Shown: positions 1-8,944, counted from the first letter of the stretch. The stretch: DNA of 17,161 bases from an uncultured Desulfovibrio sp. (GCA_900553145.1 USCL01000048.1:1-17161), one strand, 5' to 3'. The notes: a model not told the origin generated them from the letters alone. Numbers and translations are program-made.

Positions 1-355
1 ACGGGCTTATAGAGCGGTACCGCAGGGCGGCGGGGCGCAGATTGGCATACAGGCCCAGATCCTTTCGGATGGCCAGCAGGGCGGTCTCGGGCCGCTGCTC
101 GGCGGGCTTGTCGGAGCCCCACTTGGGGCCGCCCACAGCGCCCAGCAGCACCGCGTCGCAGGCCCGACACTTCTCGGCGGTGCCGTCGGGATAGCTCTTC
201 CCCACCGCGTCGGTGGCGCAGCCGCCCAGCAGCACCTCCTCATAGGTGAAGCTGTGGCCGAACTTCTGGCCGACGGCCTCCAGCACCTTGACGGCCTCCC
301 CCACCACTTCGGGGCCAATGCCGTCGCCGCGGATGAGCGCAATTTTATAATTCAT
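1..355 (-). CDS. leuB: 3-isopropylmalate dehydrogenase, N-terminal part (cut by window edge)
   Basis: Third step of leucine biosynthesis: NAD-dependent oxidative decarboxylation of 3-isopropylmalate in the cytoplasm. About 118 codons are present, starting MNYKIALIRGDGIGPEVV, the N-terminal nucleotide-binding signature of the isocitrate/isopropylmalate dehydrogenase family. LLGAVGGPKW (about residues 70-79) and YANLRP (103-108) are further LeuB hallmarks. The ATG at 355 overlaps the leuD stop (ATGA, 352-355), so translation is probably coupled. The style is that of Clostridia rather than of Desulfovibrio, and glutamate is nearly always GAG. The last codons before the edge (ALRYRSISP) do not look like LeuB after NLRP, where I would expect something like LYxxL. 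Another frame reads LYKP there, so the first ~25 bases may hold a frameshift or a contig-end artefact. The gene identity is secure; the edge is not. Confidence 0.93.
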   Translation of the reverse strand, partial: MNYKIALIRGDGIGPEVVGEAVKVLEAVGQKFGHSFTYEEVLLGGCATDAVGKSYPDGTAEKCRACDAVLLGAVGGPKWGSDKPAEQRPETALLAIRKDLGLYANLRPAALRYRSISP

Positions 356-837
356 TTCGCCGCACCTCTCGCCTTCAGGGATTTGAGCAGGCCGCCGTTG
401 TCCACGATGCCCTGGACGAAGGCGGGCAGGGGCGCGGCCTGATAGGTCTTGCCGGTGGTCTCGTCGGTGATCACGCCGGTGCTGAAGTCCACGCTCACCG
501 TGTCGCCGGCCTGGATGCCCTCCGCCGCCTCGGCGCACTCCAGAATGGGGAAACCGATGTTGATGGCGTTGCGGTAGAAGATGCGGGCGAAGGAAGGCGC
601 GATGACGCACTTGACGCCGCAGGCCTTGATGGCCAGGGGGGCGTGCTCCCGGGAGGAGCCGCAGCCGAAGTTGGCCCCGGCCACGATGATGTCGCCCGGC
701 TCCACCGTGGAGGCGAAGCTGGTGTCGATGTCCTCCATACAGTGGGAGGCCAGGGACTTTTCATCGGGGGCGTTGAGATACCGGGCGGGAATGATTACGT
801 CGGTATCCACGTTGTCGCCGTATTTGTAAACCTTCAT
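352..837 (-). CDS. leuD: 3-isopropylmalate dehydratase small subunit
   Basis: Small (swivel-domain) subunit of isopropylmalate isomerase, which with LeuC converts 2-isopropylmalate to 3-isopropylmalate. At 161 residues it has the length of the short LeuD type found in Clostridia, archaea and Desulfovibrio. It begins KYGDNVDTDVIIPARYL and carries the conserved GCGSSREHAP at about residues 58-67, followed by FARIFYRNAINIG. The start at 837 is preceded by a strong GGAGGTG ribosome binding site about 9 bases upstream, lying next to the leuC stop (gap of 15 bases). It sits between leuC and leuB in one operon. Glutamate codons are about 7 GAG to 1 GAA, unlike leuA. Overall wording is closest to my memory of Oscillospiraceae-type proteins, which matches the rest of the left 1.8 kb. 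Confidence 0.96.
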   Translation of the reverse strand: MKVYKYGDNVDTDVIIPARYLNAPDEKSLASHCMEDIDTSFASTVEPGDIIVAGANFGCGSSREHAPLAIKACGVKCVIAPSFARIFYRNAINIGFPILECAEAAEGIQAGDTVSVDFSTGVITDETTGKTYQAAPLPAFVQGIVDNGGLLKSLKARGAAK

Positions 838-852
838 TGCCTTACACCTCCA

Positions 853-2112
853 TCAGAGCTTGCGGGGATCCGCCACACAGCCCGCCACGGCGGACGCGGC
901 GGCCACCGCGGGGTTGGCCAGGATGATCTCGGAGCTGACAGGGCCCATGCGGCCCACGAAGTTGCGGTTGGTGGTGGAGATGGCCCGCTCCCCGTCGGAG
1001 AGCACGCCCATGTGGCCGCCCAGGCAGGGGCCGCAGGTGGGGGTGGACACGGCGCAGCCGGCCTCGATAAAGGTCTGGATCAGCCCCTCTGCCATGGCGT
1101 CCAGGGTGATCTGCTGGGTGGCGGGGATGACGATGCAGCGCACTCCGGCGGCCACTTTGCGGCCCTTAAGCACTGCCGCGGCCTGGCGGAGATCCTCCAG
1201 ACGGCCGTTGGTGCAGGAGCCGATTACCACCTGGTCAATGTGGGTGCCCGCCACCTGATCCACGGTGCGGGTGTTGGAGGGCAGGTGCGGCAGGGCAACC
1301 GTGGGCTGGAGGGTATCCAGATCGATGACCACCTCCCGCTCGTACTCGGCGTCGGCATCGGGCTCCACGGCCTCCCAGGGGCGGGTGACCCGGCCGTCCA
1401 GATAGGCCCGGGTCTTGTCGTCCACGGGGAAGATGCCGTTTTTGGCCCCGGCTTCAATGGCCATGTTGGCGATGGTGAAGCGGTCGTCCATGGACAGGGA
1501 GGCTACCCCCTCCCCGCCGAACTCCAGGGACTTGTAAAGGGCGCCGTCCACGCCGATGGTGCCGATAAGGTGGAGGATCACGTCCTTGCCGGATACACAG
1601 GGCTGGAGTTTGCCCTTGAGGGTGACCTTGATGGCGGAGGGGATGCGGAACCAGGCCAGCCCCGTGGCCATGCCCGCGGCCATATCGGTGGAGCCCACGC
1701 CAGTGGAGAACATGTTCACCGCGCCGTAGGTGCAGGTGTGGGAGTCGGCGCCGATCATGGCCTCGCCGGGGGCGGTCAGGCCCTGCTCGGGCAGGAGGGC
1801 GTGCTCGACGCCGCAGTCGCCGCCTTCATAGTAATGGGTGACGTCCATTTCCTGCGCGAACTTGCGGGTCACCATCACCTGATTGGCGGAATCGATGTCC
1901 TTCTGCGGAGTGAAGTGGTCCATCACCAGAAAGACGCGATCCTTATCGAACACCTTGTCCGCGCCCATGGCCCGGAAGGACTTGATGGCGAGCGGGCCGG
2001 TGATGTCGTTGGCGAGCACACCGGAAAGATGGCAGTTGACGATTTGCCCGGCTTCGCGGACTTCCTCGTCCGTGTGGGCCTGAAGGATTTTCTGGGCAAG
2101 AGTATGAGGCAT
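853..2112 (-). CDS. leuC: 3-isopropylmalate dehydratase large subunit (mosaic sequence)
   Basis: Large, aconitase-like subunit of isopropylmalate isomerase, 419 residues, full length for the family. The three cysteines expected to hold the [4Fe-4S] cluster are present: C300 in GSCTNGR and C360/C363 in TCGPCLGG. GADSHTCTYG (121-130) and TTNRNFVGRMG (380-390) are also intact. The start at 2112 has GGAG about 9 bases upstream. The gene is complete and should be functional, but it reads as a hybrid. Residues 1 to about 100 (DITGPLAIKSFRAMG, DHFTPQKDI, THYYEGGD) resemble Desulfovibrio LeuC. From about residue 101-120 onward (STGVGSTDMAAGMATG, MDDRFTIANMAIEAGAKNG, PHLPSNTRTVDQ) it resembles clostridial LeuC. 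Glutamate codons switch with it: about 4 GAA to 1 GAG before the break, about 1 to 15 after. See the finding on this junction. Confidence 0.96.
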   Translation of the reverse strand: MPHTLAQKILQAHTDEEVREAGQIVNCHLSGVLANDITGPLAIKSFRAMGADKVFDKDRVFLVMDHFTPQKDIDSANQVMVTRKFAQEMDVTHYYEGGDCGVEHALLPEQGLTAPGEAMIGADSHTCTYGAVNMFSTGVGSTDMAAGMATGLAWFRIPSAIKVTLKGKLQPCVSGKDVILHLIGTIGVDGALYKSLEFGGEGVASLSMDDRFTIANMAIEAGAKNGIFPVDDKTRAYLDGRVTRPWEAVEPDADAEYEREVVIDLDTLQPTVALPHLPSNTRTVDQVAGTHIDQVVIGSCTNGRLEDLRQAAAVLKGRKVAAGVRCIVIPATQQITLDAMAEGLIQTFIEAGCAVSTPTCGPCLGGHMGVLSDGERAISTTNRNFVGRMGPVSSEIILANPAVAAASAVAGCVADPRKL

Positions 2113-2355
2113 GGGACAGCTCCAGAAGGTAAAAGGTTTCCCGACCGGCGGGCGAAAACGCCTTTCCGCGTTTTCCCATCAATCGGAATCTTTAGAACAT
2201 TTTTTCGGCCGAAAGACCAGCGACCGGCAACCCGCTTTCCCGACCGGGAACCGGCGTTCCCGCAGGGAAACGCCGCGCGGCGCCATCGGCCGGGCCGAGG
2301 ATGAAAGCCGGGGAAAACCGCCCGTCAGAGCGCCCCTCCCGGCCCTCTCCGCGCC
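2113..2355. other. leuA-leuC spacer with palindromes
   Basis: A 243-base gap inside an otherwise tight operon, with no gene I can support. It contains a 12-base perfect palindrome TTTCGGCCGAAA (2203-2214), a hairpin at 2253-2274 (GGCGTTCCC against GGGAAACGCC, one bulged base, loop GCA) and a run of related GGGAAA/TTTCCC and CCGACCGG pieces. None of the hairpins is followed by a T tract in the minus direction, so they are not standard terminators. They could stabilise the mRNA or lower expression of leuC relative to leuA. Confidence 0.45.
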
Positions 2356-3927
<1,572 letters not shown>

Positions 3928-4001
3928 GGGATTCTCCTTGGAGTCTTTCAGCCGGAAACAGTCCGTCACAGCTCTGAGGCCGCCCGATGCGGATTCTTAC
4001 A

Positions 4002-4032
4002 ACTATACGGTTTTATTGCTGTTTCTCGTAAA
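4002..4032 (-). promoter_or_regulatory. candidate leuA promoter
   Basis: On the minus strand a TATAGT -10 (5 of 6 matches) lies at 4007-4002, with TTTACG (4 of 6) 19 bases upstream at 4032-4027. The stretch is clearly AT-richer than its surroundings and is about 75 bases ahead of the leuA start. The long spacer makes this a moderate candidate. No leader peptide rich in leucine codons is seen. Confidence 0.4.
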
Positions 4033-4051
4033 AAAGATCTCATATACAGAA

Positions 4052-4094
4052 GGGAGGGACAGGGAACCGCTCTAATCAGGTTCCCTTCCCTCCC
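4052..4094 (-). terminator. strong hairpin between pssA and leuA
   Basis: Arms 4052-4068 and 4079-4094 pair over 16 base pairs with one bulged C; the loop is 10 bases. It begins 24 bases after the pssA stop on the minus strand. A run of six T lies about 15 bases past the stem rather than next to it, so it is an imperfect intrinsic terminator of the psd-pssA unit, or a structured leader of leuA if transcription reads through. Confidence 0.5.
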
Positions 4095-4117
4095 CTGGAT
4101 CAAAGCGCCATCTACCA

Positions 4118-4870
4118 TTAATTCTGCGTAAGGCTCCCTAGGAGCTGCCGGTTGCGGCGGGGCAGAATAATGTAGGTGTAGACGGGGCCGGATAGGATAT
4201 AGAGCGCGCCCAACAGGAACCCGAAGACCACGGGCTGAGACAGGATGAGCACGAACACGAGCAGAGCGGAGATCATGGAGCTGAAGGCATGCGTCTTCAG
4301 GAAACCGTATTCCTTGAACGAGAAATAGCGCACGCGGCTGACCATGAGCAGAGCCATCACGAAGGTGACGAACAGCCCAAGGAACGGGGTGCGGGCTTCC
4401 AGCCATGAAGGGAGATAGGAGGAAAAGAGGATGAACATGGCGACGGCGCATCCGGCGGCGGGGCACGGAAGCCCGACGAAGAACTTCTTGCTCACCGTAG
4501 TGACGCAGACGTTGAAGCGCGCCAGCCGCAAGGCGGTGCAGGCCACGTAGAGGAAACCCACGCCGATGCCGAGCTTGCCGTAGCCTTCGAGCACCCACAT
4601 CCACGAGGTGAACGCGGGAGCGACGCCGAAAGCGACGAGGTCGGCCAGCGAGTCATACTGGATGCCGAATTCGCTGGCCGTGTTGGTCAGACGGGCGACC
4701 TTCCCGTCCAGCCCGTCCATGAGGGCGCTGAACAGGATGGCGAGGGCACTGCCTTCGATATTGCCCTGCACCGCGAGGAGCATGGCAAGGAAGCCCGTGA
4801 ACAGGCTGGCAGTGGTAAAAAGGTTCGGGAGGATGTACACTCCCCGCCGAACGGGCTTTTGTTCTTGCAT
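4118..4870 (-). CDS. pssA: CDP-diacylglycerol-serine O-phosphatidyltransferase
   Basis: Makes phosphatidylserine from CDP-diacylglycerol and L-serine in the inner membrane; the product feeds Psd, encoded just upstream. 250 residues, the size of the membrane-bound (Bacillus-type) enzyme and not the E. coli PssA. The CDP-alcohol phosphotransferase signature is complete: D52, D55-G56, A59-R60, G69, D73 and D77 in MDGLDGKVAR...GIQYDSLAD. Several hydrophobic stretches (about residues 12-35, 80-115, 130-150, 155-180, 195-235) fit a multi-pass membrane protein. The ATG at 4870 has only a weak AGG-type site, suggesting translation partly coupled to psd, which ends 53 bases before. The protein reaches the end of the family with no odd extension. 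Confidence 0.95.
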   Translation of the reverse strand: MQEQKPVRRGVYILPNLFTTASLFTGFLAMLLAVQGNIEGSALAILFSALMDGLDGKVARLTNTASEFGIQYDSLADLVAFGVAPAFTSWMWVLEGYGKLGIGVGFLYVACTALRLARFNVCVTTVSKKFFVGLPCPAAGCAVAMFILFSSYLPSWLEARTPFLGLFVTFVMALLMVSRVRYFSFKEYGFLKTHAFSSMISALLVFVLILSQPVVFGFLLGALYILSGPVYTYIILPRRNRQLLGSLTQN

Positions 4871-4923
4871 AATAGATACCTGTGGGAATCCTGCGAGCAG
4901 ATTCCGGCCGCGTCGGGAAGGCG

Positions 4924-5571
4924 CTAGGCCTGAAATTTTCTGGCCAGGATGCTTTCTCCTGCCGCGACCACATCACCATTGGTAACGACAGCACTATAGT
5001 CGGGAGGAAGATAGAGGTCAACCCGAGAGCCGAAGCGGATCATGCCGTAGCGTTCGCCGCGGGCGAGCGCGTCGCCCTCTTCCACGCGGCAGACGATCCG
5101 CCGGGCGATGAGCCCAGCCACCTGCACCATAACCCATGACCGGCCGCCGTCGTCGCGCACGAGATACGCGCAGCGCTCGTTGTCCGTGGACGCCTTGTCC
5201 AAGGCGGCGTTGAAGAACTTGCCGGGGAAATAGCGGATGGCCTCCACCCGTCCGGAAACGGGAGAGCGGTTGACGTGCACATTGAACACATTCATGAAAA
5301 TACTGATGCAGGGCCGAACCTCCCCGGTAATGGGGTCGGCTTTCGGCTCCACGCGGATCACCCGGCCGTCGGCGGGGCTGACGGCGACGTCATCCTCAGA
5401 AGGCACCACACGCTCGGGGTCCCGGAAAAAATGCCCGGAAAACCACGTGAGCACAAGAAAAACCAGCGCCAGCGGCCAAAAACGCAACGCCGCGAACGCC
5501 AGCGTCGTCAGCGCGAGCAGAAAGAGAAACGGCAGCCCTTCCGGCGCCACACCGATATTGCCTTTTCGCAT
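4924..5571 (-). CDS. psd: phosphatidylserine decarboxylase proenzyme (short type)
   Basis: Converts phosphatidylserine to phosphatidylethanolamine. 215 residues, the short form related to archaeal and Desulfovibrio enzymes. The proenzyme self-cleaves between G181 and S182 in MIRFGSRVDLYLP to give the pyruvoyl cofactor on the small C-terminal chain. SPADGRV (65-71) and NVHVNRSPVSG (97-107) hold the conserved Asp and His of the self-processing site. Two hydrophobic stretches near the N terminus (about 12-28 and 31-45) anchor it, followed by the typical FFRDPER. Start at 5571 with AGGA about 7 bases upstream. It forms a two-gene unit with pssA, so both steps of PE synthesis are co-expressed. No promoter is obvious in the 131 bases to trkH. 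Confidence 0.96.
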   Translation of the reverse strand: MRKGNIGVAPEGLPFLFLLALTTLAFAALRFWPLALVFLVLTWFSGHFFRDPERVVPSEDDVAVSPADGRVIRVEPKADPITGEVRPCISIFMNVFNVHVNRSPVSGRVEAIRYFPGKFFNAALDKASTDNERCAYLVRDDGGRSWVMVQVAGLIARRIVCRVEEGDALARGERYGMIRFGSRVDLYLPPDYSAVVTNGDVVAAGESILARKFQA

Positions 5572-5590
5572 CTGTCATCCTTCACTTCAC

Positions 5591-5618
5591 GGCCGGGGAA
5601 CGGCTGCCCTTCCCGGCC
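5591..5618. repeat. inverted repeat between trkH and psd
   Basis: GGCCGGGGAA (5591-5600) pairs with TTCCCGGCC (5610-5618), one bulged G, 9-base loop. It lies in the 131-base gap after the trkH stop. There is no T tract after it in the minus direction, so a terminator role for trkH is possible but unproven. Confidence 0.4.
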
Positions 5619-5702
5619 AAAACAAGGTTAAACGTGATTTTCGGATCATGACCGAAAAAGGCCACGGATGCAACCCTGCATCGCGCTTCGCGGACGGCCC
5701 GC

Positions 5703-7166
5703 CTAGTCCCGCCAAAATTCAGGGACAAACAGCATGAGGATGGCGTAAATCTCCAGACGCCCCAACAACATGCACAAGGTCAGGACCCACTTGGACAGCG
5801 TCGGGACATGGCTGAAGTTGTCCACCGGGCCCACGCTGCCGAGCCCCGGCCCCACGTTGGAAATGCAGGTCAGCGTCGCCGTGAACGCGCTCACCAGATC
5901 CATGTCCTGCACGGCCAAAACGATCGTGCCCACTGTAGTAACAATAAGATACAAAAGGAAAAAGCCAACCACCCCCGAGATGACTTCAACGGGCACGGAC
6001 TTCCCGGCGATCTTGAGATGGCGCACGGAATGGGGGTGCAGCAGGCGGAAGATTTCCAGATACGCCAGCCGGAACAGCATCACGAGGCGCATGACCTTGA
6101 CGCCGCCGCCCGTGGACCCCGCGCAGCCGCCCATGAGCATGAACATCAGGATGATGACGAGCGTGATGGACGGCCAGAGGTTGAAGTTCTCCGAAACGAA
6201 CCCGGTGGTCGTACAAATGGAGACAAGCTGGAACACCGCCGCCCGCGTGACCTGCTCAAACTCCGAGAACGAATGCAGCCCGAATACGCCATGCCCCACG
6301 AGCCCCGCCACGATGACCGCCGATCCGAGGATGAGCAGCACCGTGTAGAAGCGGCACTCCCGGTCGCGCAGGTAGACCCGCACCAAGCCCTTCAGGGCCT
6401 GCGCGTGCAGCGAAAAATTGATGCCCGCGATGAACATGAAAAAAATCAAAATCCACTGGATGGACGCCTGCGGGTACGCGGCGATGGAGGCGTTCTTCGT
6501 CGAGAAGCCGCCCGTGGCCACGGTCGAAAAGCTGTGGTTGAGCGCGTCGAACCAGTCCATGCCCGCGATGTACAGCAGCACGGTCAGCACGATCGTCATC
6601 AGGCAATAGACCCGCCAGAGCGTGAGGGCGGTGTCCTGCATCCGGGGCGTGAGCTTGTCCGGGCTCGGGCCCGTCACCTCGGCCCGGTAGAGCTGCATCC
6701 CGCCGACGCCGAGCAGCGGCAGCACGATCAGCGAGAGCAGGATGATCCCAAGGCCGCCGATCCAGTGCGTCAGGCTGCGCCACATGAGCAAGCCGTGCGG
6801 CAGGCCCTCGATATTCGGAAAAATCGTCGCGCCCGTGGTGGTGAACCCGGAAGCCGCCTCAAAAACCGCATCCGTCACCGAGGCCGTCGACGTGAGCACG
6901 AACGGCAGCCCGCCCGCGAAGCTCGCCACGATCCAGCAGATGCCCACCACGGCGAACCCGTCGCGCAAGGTCAGGTTCAGGGGCGTCTGCGAACGGTTGG
7001 TGTACGCCAGCGAGAGCCCGCCGCCCACCATGATCACCAGCGACGAGAGCAGGCCGAGGAACGCCCCGTCCCCGTACCACAGCGATACCCCGAGCGGCAG
7101 CACCAGCGACGCGCCCACGCACACCAGCAGCACCCCCACGATGAACAGAACCGAACGAATTTGCAT
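5703..7166 (-). CDS. trkH: Trk potassium uptake system membrane subunit
   Basis: Ion-conducting subunit of the Trk/Ktr K+ uptake system in the inner membrane. 487 residues with the four-fold membrane-pore-membrane plan of the TrkH/KtrB superfamily. The four selectivity-filter loops are recognisable: FTTTGAT (108-114), STVATGGFS (214-222), CTTTGF (318-323) and SNVGPG (436-441), each with the expected filter glycine. The Gly-rich intramembrane segment GGCAGSTGGGVK (346-357), used as a gate in the third repeat, is also present. Start at 7166, with AAAGGTCA as a modest ribosome binding site. It lies downstream of trkA on the same strand but is separated from it by 386 bases containing a very stable hairpin, so the two may not be translated in fixed ratio. 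Confidence 0.96.
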   Translation of the reverse strand: MQIRSVLFIVGVLLVCVGASLVLPLGVSLWYGDGAFLGLLSSLVIMVGGGLSLAYTNRSQTPLNLTLRDGFAVVGICWIVASFAGGLPFVLTSTASVTDAVFEAASGFTTTGATIFPNIEGLPHGLLMWRSLTHWIGGLGIILLSLIVLPLLGVGGMQLYRAEVTGPSPDKLTPRMQDTALTLWRVYCLMTIVLTVLLYIAGMDWFDALNHSFSTVATGGFSTKNASIAAYPQASIQWILIFFMFIAGINFSLHAQALKGLVRVYLRDRECRFYTVLLILGSAVIVAGLVGHGVFGLHSFSEFEQVTRAAVFQLVSICTTTGFVSENFNLWPSITLVIILMFMLMGGCAGSTGGGVKVMRLVMLFRLAYLEIFRLLHPHSVRHLKIAGKSVPVEVISGVVGFFLLYLIVTTVGTIVLAVQDMDLVSAFTATLTCISNVGPGLGSVGPVDNFSHVPTLSKWVLTLCMLLGRLEIYAILMLFVPEFWRD

Positions 7167-7552
7167 GGCTGACCTTTTTGAGGTGAGAAGATTGGGGAGG
7201 GGAAGGGGGGACTTTCTGGAGAAAGTCCCCCCTTCCCAAACCCCTCCCTATCCCCTTCAAAGACTTTTGACCTTATCGAATCCTTATTCCCTGTCTTTCC
7301 GGAAATGAAGGCGGCTGCCTTGGGCGGGCGGCTATAGCTGTTCAAAGGGAAAGCTATCCCGGAACAGCCTTCATGCATCCCTGAAGAAGCGGGCACGGCC
7401 AGAGGCCGATTCCGGGGGACGCCGGAGAGCCTTCCCCGCCAGTGCGGTTTCCCCCGGAAAGGCAAAAGGGCATTCAGGCAATGCCGGACAAACCGCGGCC
7501 GCCGGAGCACGCCCTGTGGACGCAAAACGGCGCGCCCTCCGCCATCAAGGCG
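7167..7552. other. trkA-trkH spacer, gene-free
   Basis: A 386-base gap between two same-strand partners. No open frame with a ribosome binding site or recognisable product is present. The trkH-proximal third is a dispersed repeat (7188-7285, listed separately). The remainder has short inverted repeats such as CTGTTC/GAACAG around 7337-7365, and otherwise looks like degenerate intergenic sequence. Confidence 0.5.
7188..7285 (+). repeat. dispersed hairpin repeat, family 1, copy A
   Basis: Reads AAGATTGGGGAGGGG, then a perfect 17-bp stem (7200-7216 with 7221-7237, loop TGGA), then CCCCTCCC and the tail TTCAAAGACTTTTGACC...ATCGAATCC (7256-7283). The 28-base tail matches copy D at 16895-16922 at 26 positions. 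Copy B (11532-11638) is inverted. Orientation here is given relative to copy D. The stem ends 33 bases ahead of the trkH start codon on the minus strand. Confidence 0.75.
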
Positions 7553-8944
7553 TCATTCCTTCTTTTTTGAAACGATCCCTTCGAGCTTGCTCATCTTCTC
7601 GCGGAGGCTGAGCAGGACGATGCGATCCTGCGGCTGGATGACGGTCTGGCCGGACGGGATGAACGCCTCGCCGCCGCGGATGACGCCAAGCAGGAGGATG
7701 CCCTTGGGCAGGCCGAGCTCATACACGCGCTTCCCGGCGACAAGGGACTCCTCGTCCACCAAGGCTTCGAGCATCTCGGCGGCGTCGCCGCCCACGGAGA
7801 CGCTGGAAAGCACCTTGCCCTGCCGGATGTACTGCAAAATACTGTTTACGGCGGACAGCCGGGGGCTCACGCTGTGCGCGATGCCGATGGCCTCCACGAG
7901 GGGAAGGTAGGCGGCCTTGTTCACGCGGGCCACGGTTTCCTTCACGCCGAGGGATTTCGCCAGCAGGCAGGACAGGATATTCGATTCCTCGTCGCCCGTC
8001 ACCGCAATAAAGGCGTCCATCTGGTCGATGTGCTCCTCCTGCAGGAGCGACTTGTCCGTGCCGTCGCCGTGCAGGACCAGCGTGCCCTGCAGCTGATCCG
8101 CCAACTGCTCGCAGCGTTCCTCATTGATGTCGATAAGCTTGGTGTCCACGCCCTTGTTTTCGAGAAGCCGGGCCAGACGCAGCCCGATGTTCCCGCCGCC
8201 CACGATGCAGGCCGTGCCGAGGCTGCCGCGCGTCTTGTGCAGCGCATGCAGCAAGGCGCGCTGGCTGGTGGGCTTGTAGGCGAAATAAACGGTGTCCCCC
8301 GCCTTGATGACGTCGGAACCGGAAGGGACGATGAGCTTTTCGCCGCGGGCGATGGCTCCGACCATGATGCCGTCGTCCTGCACGATCGCCCGGAAGCGGG
8401 TCAGCGGCTGCTCGATGAGCGGGCCGCCCTCCACGCGCATCCCGACCATGCGGATGAACCCGTCGGCGAGCTGGCCGTATTCCACCGCGCCGGGCAGCGT
8501 GAGCAGGCGCTCGATGGAGCGGACGATTTCCTGCTCCGGATTGATGAGCATGCTGATTTGCAGGGAACCGCTGCCGAGCAGCTTGGGATAGGCGGTGTAT
8601 TCTTCCGTGCGGATGCGCGCCAGCTTCATGGCTTTCGGGGCAATGGCGTTGGCGAACAGGCAGGCGACGATGTTCGTCTCGTCGCTGTCCGTCACGGCCA
8701 GAAAAATCGCGGCGTCGCCCGCGCCCGCATTTTTCAGCACGGAAGGTATGGAGCCGGACCCGAGCACGGTCTGCACGTCCATATTGTCTTCTATCCTGCG
8801 GAGCTTGTCCGGGTTCTGGTCAATAACCACAACCTGCTTCTGCTCTTCGGACAGGCGCTGCGCAATGTGGAACCCCACTTCCCCCGCTCCCACAATGACG
8901 ATTTTGAGTTCCTCAACCTTCTGGGGAGCACGACGAAACAGCAT
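7553..8944 (-). CDS. trkA: Trk potassium uptake regulatory subunit (tandem RCK protein)
   Basis: Peripheral cytoplasmic subunit that gates TrkH in response to NAD(H)/nucleotides. 463 residues, the normal length of the two-copy TrkA. Domain order is RCK_N (about 13-135), RCK_C (about 150-230), RCK_N (about 244-360), RCK_C (about 385-460). Both Rossmann folds keep the GxGxxG nucleotide loop (GAGEVG 19-24, GGGNIG 249-254) and the acidic residue at the end of the second strand (D42 in VVVIDQNP and D272 in LIDINEE). Start at 8944 with GGAGG 5 bases upstream. It is the first gene of the minus-strand potassium block, divergent from the antiporter at 9176. trkH, 386 bases downstream, is the natural partner. 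Confidence 0.96.
   Translation of the reverse strand: MLFRRAPQKVEELKIVIVGAGEVGFHIAQRLSEEQKQVVVIDQNPDKLRRIEDNMDVQTVLGSGSIPSVLKNAGAGDAAIFLAVTDSDETNIVACLFANAIAPKAMKLARIRTEEYTAYPKLLGSGSLQISMLINPEQEIVRSIERLLTLPGAVEYGQLADGFIRMVGMRVEGGPLIEQPLTRFRAIVQDDGIMVGAIARGEKLIVPSGSDVIKAGDTVYFAYKPTSQRALLHALHKTRGSLGTACIVGGGNIGLRLARLLENKGVDTKLIDINEERCEQLADQLQGTLVLHGDGTDKSLLQEEHIDQMDAFIAVTGDEESNILSCLLAKSLGVKETVARVNKAAYLPLVEAIGIAHSVSPRLSAVNSILQYIRQGKVLSSVSVGGDAAEMLEALVDEESLVAGKRVYELGLPKGILLLGVIRGGEAFIPSGQTVIQPQDRIVLLSLREKMSKLEGIVSKKKE

Noticed and set aside
643..2304. Long open frame on the plus strand opposite leuC
   Set aside because: Gly/His/Ala-rich translation typical of the antisense of GC-rich genes; the opposite strand encodes a complete LeuC with all motifs. 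The same holds for the long frames opposite leuA (2422-4131), the antiporter (9137-11275) and the epimerase and cytidylyltransferase (12751-14376).
3928..3969. Alternative leuA start adding 14 residues
   Set aside because: No match to the family N terminus, while AAGGAG lies 7 bases before the ATG at 3927.
3969..4057. Small open frame on the minus strand upstream of leuA (25 codons, starts MRSFLRETAIKPYSCK) considered as a leu leader peptide
   Set aside because: Only two leucine codons, not adjacent; no good ribosome binding site; it overlaps the promoter-like site, so it would probably not be on the mRNA.
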